From contig OZ014420.1 of NCBI GenBank assembly GCA_963965975.1, positions 1,080,001-1,144,000 on the forward strand: 64,000 nt of DNA, in the 5' to 3' direction. The notes below the pieces were generated by a model. The model saw only the letters and a list, made by a program, of their open reading frames with translations. It did no database searches and was not told where the DNA came from. The DNA comes from Xestospongia bergquistia. Its lineage: Eukaryota; Porifera; Demospongiae; Haplosclerida; Petrosiidae. A program made the position numbers and the translations under genes. How positions within the stretch are numbered: the stretch's first letter is position 1; every line of letters starts with the position of its first letter. Below are positions 49,464-60,300 of this stretch, in pieces.

Positions 49464-50948
49464 GGTCATATCTTTGTCCATTAATGGCTCCCCCTTCCTG
49501 TTGTGTCCAAGACATTTCAGAACTCTTCAATTTAGATTTGTTTATTAAGCAGAAACCAACAATTGAAAGATCCTTCTATAAAACTTTCTGTGATACACAA
49601 ACATTTACCTCTTTCATTGAACAACGTTCATTCTCTCATGCAGAGAGTAATGCTTTGGGCTTCTTTGATGAGTGTACAGAAAAAGTAAGATTAATAGCGA
49701 TGACATGTATAGCTTATTAATACTCTCTCTCTCTCTTTCTATCTCTCTCTGTCTCAGATAATAGCTGATTCCAATGCAAAGTTACTCAACATTGACGCAA
49801 TAGTTCACAGGTTTGTATCTTTAATTGAATGTTCTATCTTTATAATAATTATATTATTTCAGACGTCATGATCTTCCTACTGTGGTCACACCCCCTCCAG
49901 ACGAATCAGGTCTTCCACAAGGAAAGCGATACAGGTATCCAATATACTTAATAATGAAATCAATATGACTGTTCTTCCATTTATCTATCTCTCCTTTTCT
50001 CAATTTTTTTTTAGTTATCCCTTCTTTCCAGCACTTGATCCTACTCTTTTCCATTCTCCTCTCACTTCATCCACTAAATCTCCTTATCAGAAAACTCCCA
50101 CACCTACTCGTTTAACCACTCAATCTTCGCTTGTAAACATGGCTGTTAGAACACAGGCAGAAAAAGCTAAGAGCAAGGCAGTAAGTAGCAAGATGCTCTA
50201 TTACTAATACTGTATGTATAATGACTAATACTACAGACAATGTAGTTAATGGGTTCAGTGATGACCTAGTATTCTAGTCTTCTAATTATAACTGAAGTTA
50301 AGCAACACTGAGCAAAACCATGGGTGACTGGTCGGTGTGAATGAATGGAATGGACCCAGTCTTATCCTTTAATTGCCAATTTCACATCTATCATTAGCTA
50401 ATTAACTAGCTGGTAGGATGATAAATTCCTATATAAATAACTCTGTAGTAGTAGATATTTCACCAAACTAGAAAGCTGAGAAATCAGCTTTCTAGTTAGT
50501 ACAACTTTCCTCTCTAATATTAGAAGTACCCTATGTAGTGGAACCTCCTCTTTATAGTGGGCACTTGGAGACCTTGAAATGATAGAAGTGAACTGTAATG
50601 ATGTGTCTTTAAGATAGGGAGAGTATCCTTACTTTAGTTTATAGTACCCAGTATAATGTTTGTTGTTGTGAGCCTTTATTTCTATTTCTCTAGCTAATTC
50701 AAAGAGCATCAGGTAGTGATGCACTATGGGCTACTGTTCTGTTAAGTCATGCCTGTAGTCTGTGGTACATGTTACTGTCATATCACTTAAGATCACAATG
50801 GAATAAAGTAGAAGTCTTATCTCAAGCTATGGATCTTCTTGATGCACTTCGTACAAGACAGGCTCTCCCAAATGATGAGGTGTGTGCGTGAGAGAGAGGT
50901 GTATGAGAGTGAGTGAGTGAATGAGAGAGAGGGGGGGGGGGAGAGGGA

Positions 50949-50996
<48 letters not shown>

Positions 50997-53730
50997 GTTT
51001 GTATATAAGCAGTTTAATATTTAATTACTAAGTCAACTAATAACAGTTCCTTTATCTGTAGGTGTGTTATAGAGCTTTGATGGAGCAGTGTGTTGAGATA
51101 GGTAGACCAGCACTAGCAGTCAAAGTTTACTCAGAGATGCAAAAGGCTGGCATTCATCCCAGTGCAGTTACCTATGGGTTCTACAACAAGGCTATCATGG
51201 AGGGCAAATGGCCAAGCACAAAGAGAAGATGGAATGTGTTACGTATAGTTGTATATGCCTGTTTTTACCTTCGAGAAATGAGTCAAAAATCAGAAAAAGA
51301 AGGTCAAAAAGGATCTATTATTTCTCTTGATGAGGCTCAAGCTAATTTTCGCTTACTTCGTCGCTCTTCAAGTAGTGAGGTCAGTGTCAATGCACTTGAT
51401 GTTGGAGTGGAGACAATACAAGACCCACCACAACGTAGAGACAGTATGGGACGTATCACTCGAGGGTCAGTTTATCGGCTTTCTTCTGGACATACTCAAA
51501 GTGATTATGCTGTACGAGGGGACTCCTTTTATATTGCAGATAAATTACCACTATTACAATCTCGTGATAGTCCAATACGTAGTGGGTGGGGCTTACAATC
51601 TTTTCTGGGACATACTCCAACTAGACAAACTGAGAAGGCTTATCGTCGTTCTACAGCTCGTGATGCAGATGGGGCACTTTTAGAGGTGTGGTTATGTTCG
51701 TGTAGTCAATGTCCTGAATGTCATTCGTTGTTGTACGATGAAGAGATCATGGTGTCTTGGAGTGAGGGCTCTGCTGAAGAGTACAACATTAGCTGCCCCT
51801 ACTGTAATAACTCATTAGTACCATCACTTACTGTTACCACTAGAAAGGTAGAGTTAGTTGATAGAGCATGGGAGAAAGAGAAGTAGTAAGGAAAGGAGAG
51901 GGATAGGAAGAGATTTAATTTAAGGGAGGTGGCGACAAAATATAGAGAACAAGGGACTGATTATGAGAGGGGGAGGAAGAGAATAGATTAGGAGAGAGAA
52001 GAGACAAAATAGAGAGAACAAGGAAGTGAGGGAGGGAGGAATGTAGGAAGAGAATTTATGTTTTAATTTGTTTGTTTTTTAGATTTTGCCATTCACCCCA
52101 AGTGATACTGGATCAGCCAAATCACTGACTAGTTCACCTGAGAAAATCATAGAAGAGGGACCTAAGGAACCAGTCTGTCAAGACCAAGATTTTGAGCATT
52201 CAACATCAGCTAGTAACTCACCTAAAAAGCCACATAGTGAACCAATGCATCGCAAAAGTCTAAGTATGGGTGGTTTGATTGAACCATCAATTGATGATTT
52301 TGATGATGAGCAACTGTTATATCCTTCAACTCCAAACAGTACTAGTGTAGAACAGCATGCTGATACATGCTCTCCTCTCTCAGGAACAAGCTCCCCTTCA
52401 ATTGAAGAGCAAGATGGTGGTATAAGTCAGTATATAGCTCTTTTAAGAGCTCGTGGTCATAAAAGAGTGTCTAGTGCTCCTACTGCATTGTCTCCTTTAA
52501 ATACATCGTCTCTGAAGCAAAGCGCTACTGTTAGTAATGGCAGTAGCAGTAGTATAAATGTTAAAACTAATGAACAAAAGGATGATGACTCTGATCATGT
52601 TAAAATGAGACCTAGAAGGTAATGTCTCTAGACATCTGTTTGCCATTGATTCATCTATAAATCCCTTACCTTTCTGTGTAGATCTAGTTTTCGTATTGAA
52701 GACGGAGATCCTCTCACTGTACCCTATCTTAGTCCAATTGTACTACGTAAAGAGTTAGAATCTCTTCTCACTCAGGGTAAAGGCTCTATTTTAAGTTCAG
52801 AGAGTGTAGCACTTGACAAACCAATTCTCTATTGGAATTTGGTTTGGTATTTTAGTCGTCTTAAACTTCCTACATATCTACCATTGTTGACACTGAGAAG
52901 ATTTATTAAAGAACATCCTGAACTCAAACAGGTGTGTGATGTTGTCTTTGTGTCAGTTGAATTTACTTTCTCTCTCTCTCTCTCATAGTCTGGAGTTCGT
53001 ATGCTTGTCAAAACATTATGGGACAGACGATTACCTGGTATTAGTGATCCTCTTTACATGATCTGGATGGGTAAAGGTAATACTAGTACTATTATTATAA
53101 AGTGAACTATCAGTGATATTACATTAGCACCAGGAGTTATACAAATGCCAATGGACAGAAGAAGAAGAGTAAGAAAAGACTCAAACTCGTAAGACCTCTG
53201 CTAGTCAACTTAACAAGTTTAATTTTATGTTTAAAAATTTTTTATTGCTGGTTTGGGTATCAATCTACTGAGGGATTTGAGAATGAAACTTGTTTGTATT
53301 TAGCAGCTCTCTTATTTTTTCCATTTACTAGTCAACTGCAGCCTCTGGTAGCTCGTATGCATTGTGGTGATTTGCAGTATATAATGCGAAGCTTATTAAC
53401 AGATCGTCTTGATGCACAGAAAGGAGAAGAGAGAGAAGAGAAAGTTGGTTGTATTAAAAGAAGTATATATCGTCAAATGTTATTTCTCAAATGTGTACTC
53501 TTTCCTGATTCAATTGATATAGGTAGGCGTGTGTGCTATAAGTTTGTTAAGTGATGGTGTGACGTGTGACATGTTATCTTCTTATTTTAGACCTGTTTGA
53601 CAAGGAGTACCAGTTATGTTTACAGCGATTACCTAAAGAATTAGCTATCTTGTTACAGTCCTGGGATTATCCTCCTACTCTCAAAGCTATAAACTGTAGG
53701 AAAGAATTTGGTCATCTACAAATCATTTAA
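45046..53730 (+). CDS. DENND4: DENN domain protein 4 (DENND4/Crag), Rab GEF
   Basis: A guanine-nucleotide exchange factor for Rab GTPases (Rab10 in flies and mammals). The N-terminal MABP domain starts [17 protein letters not shown] and continues to about 45960. The uDENN/DENN core includes [37 protein letters not shown] and [19 protein letters not shown], ending with [21 protein letters not shown]. dDENN follows ([10 protein letters not shown] ... FFDECTEK). A PPR-like unit lies at 51062-51235 ([28 protein letters not shown]). A zinc-ribbon-like segment [19 protein letters not shown] ... CPYCNN follows. A Ser-rich exon (52082-52619) precedes the conserved C terminus ending [13 protein letters not shown] (stop 53728-53730). 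It has more than 20 exons. Several acceptors sit directly behind CT microsatellites. Confidence 0.93.
49395..49462 (+). repeat. (CT)n microsatellite serving as polypyrimidine tract
   Basis: About 34 uninterrupted CT units run straight into the acceptor CTAG at 49461-49464 before the dDENN exon of DENND4. Shorter CT-rich runs sit in the same place at about 46780-46821, 49723-49758 and 52968-52989. Confidence 0.9.
50466..50497. repeat. Perfect 14-bp inverted repeat with GAAA loop
   Basis: AACTAGAAAGCTGA, GAAA, TCAGCTTTCTAGTT. The stem has no mismatch and the loop is a GNRA tetraloop. It lies inside a 500-bp intron of DENND4. The stem is too short for a typical miRNA precursor. The surrounding 48480-48545 and 50525-50570 stretches look like related transposon debris (GAGACCTT, TATAGAGG or TATAGTGG phrases). 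Confidence 0.8.
50922..50996 (+). repeat. (GA)n microsatellite with a G10 run
   Basis: A GA-rich tract with a run of about ten G residues (50931-50940 area) and pure GA at about 50951-50992. It starts soon after the donor at 50881 in a DENND4 intron. It is complementary to the CT tract at 49395-49462 in the same transcript. Confidence 0.9.
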
Positions 53731-55158
53731 TTTTTGTAATCTTTTTTGGCATTTTCTTTTTGTTGTTATCTATTAAATTTTTTATTATTTAAGACTTATG
53801 TTCACAACTTGAGAACCTAGCTTTAAACCTCTTACATAGTAATTTAAATAATAAAATGTGTTTTTATTGTAAAATGTACCTCAGTTCAAAAGGTACATGG
53901 GGAGACCCAGGAAACGTTTGACAACAATAAACTTTGAAAAAAGAAAAACTAAACAGTAGAAATGATATCATTTGATTGCATTAATGTCATTGTATTGTTC
54001 TAATTTCAAGTACACAATATATAGCAAAACTACATGTAAACTTTAGCAAGTAAAGTACATCCACATATTTGTATTTTAGTTTTGTGCTGTATGATGATGA
54101 TGAGAACTGCCTGGTGTTCCATCTCTCCCTGATGGAGACAAATCCATTGCCTGGTGCCAAGAACTACCCAGTGTGCCATCTTCTACTGATGGAGAGCTGC
54201 CTGGAGGCACCTTCTACTGTTATAAATTTAGAGGAGGAGCCTTCTACTGCTAATGATTGTAATGATGGAGAGCTGCCTGGAGGCACCTTCTACTGATGAG
54301 AGTTGTAAATTTAATAGGAATGATTTGTTTGATGATCTACTACATACTAAACCCTACTAACATTGGTCAACCATGATGACTCAAGATTCCAGTGATACCT
54401 AATTCATTACAAGTTTATACTCATTAACTTATCTGGATCTTAATCTTATTAAACATAATTGCCAGGAAATAGTCTCCTATAGTTTTGCTCTACAATACAT
54501 TTCTCAATGGATAATCTGGGCCATCCTTACTAGTATACCTAGCATAGGTAAACATTATAGGTGGATAGACCAGATTACGTAAATAGAACAGATGTAATCT
54601 AGCCATCCCTGTATGATATATTATGGGTGGTAGTAAGATAGTTAATAGGGATTAATAATTAATATACTATAAGTATAGTGTTAGTATACTTTCATTTGTA
54701 ACCTAGAATTGGTGGATTATATATTTCCATTTTAACCTAGTATAGGTAAACAGTATAGGTGGATTCTAGAATAGGGCAGTTTATTTCATTTATAACCTAG
54801 TATAGGTGAAAAGACCAAATGTAACCTGGCATTGAATAGAGTAGATTGAAACAGGTGGATTAGAATAGGCTAGTAAATTCTTTGACAAGAGTCTATCATG
54901 ACATTGCTTTCTCAATGTGGTTATATGCCTAAAAAGCAAGAGTCTACAATTTCATGAGTACTATCATGAAGATTGAATTTCTCAATGTGGTTATTAAATG
55001 AGTACTACCATGAAGATTGAATTTAGTATTACCATGAAGATTGAATTTCTCAATGTGGTTAGATGTTCTGTTCACAATTAAAACAAGTGAGTGCTTTTGA
55101 CCTAATTGGTAACTAAATTTTTATAGTTAAGCTAGGTAGGCTGGCAAATAATTCTTAC
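53731..55158. other. Repeat-rich spacer, no convincing gene
   Basis: Three repeat families occur. A 32-bp exact direct repeat (GATGGAGAGCTGCCTGGAGG...) lies at 54188-54219 and 54264-54295. A degenerate family around AACCTAGTATAGGTAAACAGTATAGGTGGATT lies from about 54530 to 54870. A family around ACCATGAAGATTGAATTTCTCAATGTGGTTA lies from about 54900 to 55075. Open frames here are short and follow the repeats. Confidence 0.7.
54188..54295. repeat. 32-bp exact direct repeat pair with partial copies
   Basis: The 32-bp unit recurs exactly 76 bp apart. Partial relatives precede it (ACTGATGGAGAGCTGCCTGG, GAGCCTTCTACTG, and at 54106-54170 CTGCCTGGTG, TGCCTGGTGCC). Confidence 0.85.
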
Positions 55159-56597
55159 CTGGACAAGTATGTCGATTACAGATATCATACCACACTGGTT
55201 GCCCATAAAAGAAATATTGATTGAAGTTACAGCAGTGCTCAGTACAGTGATCATCACAAATTGGATATATAATACCAAGTTGATCGACACACTCAACATT
55301 TCTAGTCATGATGCCTCCACCACAAGTGACTGTACACTAAAGAAAAGGAAAGTAAAAATGATTATAATAATTACTGGTTAACGACATCATTGTAATGTGT
55401 GTGTTATGTAGCTCAGGGATGGTACAACTACTGTCTCTATACTACATTGTTTATATTGATCTAAGAACTTGTGTATGCAATGTGTTAGGTATTATGTTGT
55501 CTCAGCATATAAGTGCAAGCTGCATGCTCCTTCCTTTATTTGCTAGGCTTATAACATTTAAACAAACAAATTAAGACTACCAAACTATATTGATCTAAGA
55601 ACTTGTGTATGCAATGTGTTAGATATTATGTTGTCTCAGCATATAAGTGCAAGATGCATGCTCCTTCCTTCATTTGCTAGGTTTATAACATTTAAACAAA
55701 CAAATTAAGACTACCAAACTATGATGTTGCCATTACAATGATTAAGGTTAGGAACATTGTAATGACAATATCATAGTATAGTAGTCTTGATTTCTAACAC
55801 AACTTACATTTATGGCTGGCTATATAAAGATCAAGATGTATACATCTTTCTGCCAGGCATGCTGCAACAACAGTACCATCAAAATAATCTTAGGATGATT
55901 TTTTATAATTATGATCTTGTTATAATTATAGTTAGTAACAGGATCTAGTAACAGACTGTGTGTTGTGCACAAATTAATGTAGTACTACTACTCATTAGTT
56001 TAAGGGATATCACTATATACACACATATGTACTGTATACATTGTATATGTAAGGGATCACCTAAAGCATATATTAAATCATACAGTGTTTATATTTAAAA
56101 TTTTAATATACTCACTGATGAGGGATCACTTAGTCGCAAAGATAATATTCTTGATGCTAGCATTTTCTCCTAAAATAACAATAACAGTAGTTTCTTAATA
56201 ACATCTTACTAATCAAAAAATGACAAAGCTCTTTTTAAGTTTAAACTAGTCTCTATACAAAGGAACATAACATAGTGACACATGCAAGTCCACACACATA
56301 GATTCTAGCTCTAACCACTAAACCTGAGACCTTACCCACAAATATGTGTATATATAATAAAGATAAAAATAGAAAACAATGACTTCATTACGAAATACTG
56401 ATAATAATATTAAAATGAACTCATAAACTATATTTTTCATAGATATAAATTATTATTTCAACAAGCACATACTTTTGAATTTGGTGTTACTATGACCACT
56501 TTCACTGCTGCAAGCATTAACTAAATAGATAGAGATTTTAAATCATGTATTATCAAATTAAAGTAATCCTTACCAAAGTTATAATAAAGGTAGCCAT
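55159..56597 (-). CDS. Secreted TSP1-like small protein, 3' part unresolved
   Basis: Four exons join in phase 0: 56574-56597, 56473-56520, 56116-56169 and 55159-55336. The start MATFIITLLMLAAVKVVIV is a plausible signal peptide. The last exon encodes CTVTCGGGIMTRNVECVDQ, the core of a thrombospondin type-1 repeat, followed by a Cys-rich stretch (CDDHCTEHCCNF) and CNRHTCP before a GTAAG donor. The tryptophans that usually precede CxVTCGGG are absent in this splice model, so an exon may be missing. I could not find the continuation toward 54000. The TSP1 exon itself is solid; the gene model is tentative. Confidence 0.5.
55453..55720. repeat. Two tandem copies of a 134-bp unit
   Basis: 55453-55586 and 55587-55720 differ at only about four positions. 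The unit starts ATATTGATCTAAGAACTTG and ends AAGACTACCAAACT. The array lies in the large intron of the TSP1-like gene. Confidence 0.93.
55707..55788. repeat. 34-bp inverted repeat, possible MITE remnant
   Basis: The arms 55707-55740 and 55755-55788 are complementary at about 30 of 34 positions, with a 14-nt loop. The left arm starts inside the end of the second 134-bp repeat copy. This suggests a hairpin element whose end includes part of that unit. Confidence 0.85.
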
Positions 56598-57331
56598 GTC
56601 ACGCTGATATTCTGTCCTCCAGAGTTAAACCTGAATATCAGTAGACCCCGTTGATTATGAAAATACTTCCATGAGGGCGTGTCTGGTATTATTATACGAA
56701 ATAATGTAGCTTGTAAAAGCTGTAGCTAAAATTGAAGTCAATTAACAAATTAGTAAAGTGAAGTAAAGGAGCGTAAAATGTTAGATTGAAATGCTATGAT
56801 TCTTACAAAATGACAGAGCCAAGCTGAACACTATATAAAGATAGCTTGATATTTTAGTACATAATTAATGTAAACAATGCAAACTTGTTGCTGAAGTAAG
56901 TTTGCTAATTAATGGCAACTAACTTAATAAAGTAATGTTATTTTCCGTTAGTATTAGCAAAATTACTTATAGGTTCATTCGCTAAGCAATATAGGAGGCA
57001 GTACGAATAAGCAGTCTACGCGCATGACGGTGTATAAAATCATAATTAAAGTAGATATCTATAATGTTGAGTTTTCTAGACAGACACAACCACAGTTTTT
57101 GTTCTGCTATTGTTACGTGAATCTACCATGATTTTTCTCAATGTGGTTAGGTGTTCTGTTTGGTCTAAAATTGTTGTCTACCATTTATATCTAGATGGAC
57201 ACAATATCAATAATTGACAAAAACAAAAACTATTAGTTTGGCTAGTAAAAACTTATGGCTACTAATAAAAACTTAAGGCTACTTTAGCAAGAAACAACAT
57301 CTATAAAAGTAGTTCATGAATTTTGAACTGT
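56598..57331. other. Spacer upstream of the TSP1-like gene
   Basis: AT-rich, no gene seen. TTTCTCAATGTGGTTAGGTGTTCTGTT at 57134-57160 repeats 55046-55072 with one change, so the dispersed family of the 54.9-kb region also occurs here. Confidence 0.6.
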
Positions 57332-60300
57332 TCATTTCTTTTCAGATTGATATTGCTCTTCTTTTTGTAGTTTCTTCTTTTCATCTACTTCATCTTTAGT
57401 GAATGAAGTCTCAACTGACACATCAACTTCTATATCTTTATCAATCTCCATGTTGTCTAGTGCTATGGTAGAAGAGGGAAGATATTCACCCTTTTTCTCT
57501 ACATTCAATTGAAGAGTTCCAGTATTTCCTGAATTCTTCTTTAAAGTGGAATTGTCACGGCCATGGACAAAAGTCCCTCTTAAACTACCACCTTTTCGGT
57601 TTTTAATGGAAAATGTTGACAATCCTAGTTCACTGATATCTTTGCCTGTAATACCAAAGAACCATCGCTTCCAGTCATTTCTCACTTCTTTGGAACGAAG
57701 ACACTGCATAATAAAAATGAACAGACCATGGAAAGCAGTGATGATCACAAACAATGCAGCAAAGAGATCTCGCACTGTCTTATTGGTGTAGATATCTTGA
57801 GTAGCTAACAGTCCAATACCCCATCCTAACCCAAATAAGACTGACAATGTTAATGCTATGATTAGTTGTTGGTTAAAAAAAACTTTGTTGTCTTTCTTTG
57901 ATTTGGCATCTTTTACACGTGGTTGGAAGTTTTTGTGAAGAAGAGAGACAATGATGATAAAAAAGACTACCCAATTGAACAAGTAGATAATCAGAAATGG
58001 AACTATCATACCAATATAGTAAGGTTCATTAAAGGCTCGACAGCTGTGTATAAAAAGTACAAACATTTTGTAATAAACTAGAAAATGATACTACTTACAA
58101 ATGATCACTCAAGTAGTTTTTGTAGTTGGGAGCAAAACAGAACAAAACAATAAAGAATGGAGTAACTATAAAAATGAAAGATCACAACTAATATTATAGT
58201 CAATTATTACATTTGAGTACTTACCCCAAGATGAAATCATAGCTTTCAATACAAAATGATGAACTTTTTTTCCAAGAACAATCACTAAATTCATATACAA
58301 ATTAATAGCTTCAGCAGCCATTATCATGAAAGTCACTAAGAAGAAATACTGCAATACAGCAGCTGTAAAGACACAAAGACCTGGGACAGTTCGACTGTGG
58401 ACAGCAAAAATAAAGGTAATGTAGAGACCCATTAAAGCAAAACACAAGTTAAGAAGAAGTTGTCCATGATCAGAAGTACGTAGTTTTCTAATAATAATAT
58501 AATGTAATAAGATGTTTATAAATCTAAAGTGCTTACTTGTTAAGGAGATAAGAGATGATTGTAAGAGTCAGACAAAAGAGGGAGATAATAATACCAATAT
58601 AAGTCACTGAATCTAACAACAATGTCAGTTCTGTTTTCTCTGTTGGCTCATCAATAACAGGAGATACATCCTATAATATCATAATAATGATGATGTTCAT
58701 TATTCTTATTAACTAACCAATAATATAGCAAAGCTAGTAAGATGATTACACTCACAGATAACCTCTGTTTTATTATTAGTAATGTTATGACATCCTTCTC
58801 TTGACCAGTCTCCATATCCATCTTTAAAAAGATACAAATAAACCTCAGCTAGTAAGTACTCTCTGAACTTACTATCTAAAGATTGATTCCAGAATGAACA
58901 TACTGGAAATGATCCATTTACATTCTGAAACAAGGAAAAAGAGATAAAGCATTACAGCTAAGTTAATCCTGTCTACTTACTGGATTAGCCAAAAATCTGA
59001 GACCTACTGGAGGATTAAGTCCTCTTAGGTTGTCTTTTTCAACAACAGTAGTTGAGATGACAACACTACTAACTTCTAAGAAGTTATTATTTCTTCGCAG
59101 AAATAGAGAGTCAGTGGTAAAGACTGAATGAGTAATTCTAGTATTATTAGTAACATTTGGAAGTGTACTTAGTAAATTGTTTGGTAAATAAATAGCTGCA
59201 CTAGTTGGTAGTTGACTATCCATTCCAAACACCAAATCATTGGAGGTGATAATTTTATTTCCATCTGTAAACCCTAAATAATTTACACTGAATGTTTGAC
59301 CAAATTGTTTGAATTCTTCAATATCCACTTGTTGTATGGAAACAGCAAATGATTTCTGCGTGATAATCACAGGTTCAGAAATATTTGTGATTGGAATATT
59401 CTCCACCACTGACTCAATGGCTTCTAAAATTCTTAACAAAGATATAATATAGAGTATATCTATTATTGTTTTAAACTAACTTAGCTGATGTGTTGGATGT
59501 TTCTTGACTATCCTGTAAAGTGTCTTTATCAACATCTAAAATATTGTCCACAACTTTCAAAAATGTTGTAGAGAGCTAAATGTTAATGACAAATAGTCAC
59601 ATGTCACATTAAGCTATTTCTTACGCTAAGATTCCCTGTGGTATCTTCAGTAGCTGTTAACAGTATACTTACACTTGCTGCTACTTCAGTAGAACCTAAT
59701 TTGTTGCTATCACTTGTGAGGTTCTCCAGTCGTTGTACTTTTTTAGCAACAGGTAGCTAAAAAGAAGTCAAGTATATTATGGACATTTTTCATGTTATTA
59801 ATTAACATTTCTTAGCTGACATATTTCACGAGCTAAATCACTAAAATTACAAGCTGCTACACTTTGTTCAGACCACATAGCTCCACTGCTAAAGTCTCCT
59901 CCACAATATCGAGTAGCTTGGAGTATTCCATCTCTCCTTGAATCACCATTTCCACAAGGACAGCTCACTACAGCTTTTACTCCAACATTAGTTTCAGGCC
60001 ATGAGATAGATATATTGAGATCTTTTCTACCAGAATATGATGGTATCATAGTAGTAATACTTGGACATCCATCTGATGTAGAGAAAAGTAAATATCATTG
60101 TGTTAGATGTATGCCATACCAAATCGGTCCACTTCAATTACTGAGATATTTATTCTAAGATATTCATTTAATCCTGCCATTTGTTGTGTCACTCTATTTT
60201 TGAGTTGTTCTGAGGTTCCATTCTTTGTCACCAAAGTAATAACAATAGGAATTGTATAGAGTTGTGCAGTATAACTATATATGAGAGATGAGATCACAGT

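Noticed and set aside
54069-54296. 75-codon frame on the plus strand
   Set aside because: It runs over an exact 32-bp repeat pair and related partial repeats, has no recognisable domain and no splice context. It is more likely repeat-derived.
55803-55859. Possible extra exon of the TSP1-like gene (minus strand, between TTGCAG and GTAAGT)
   Set aside because: In the phase required by its neighbours it hits TAG. The phase that stays open does not lead into CTVTCGGG.
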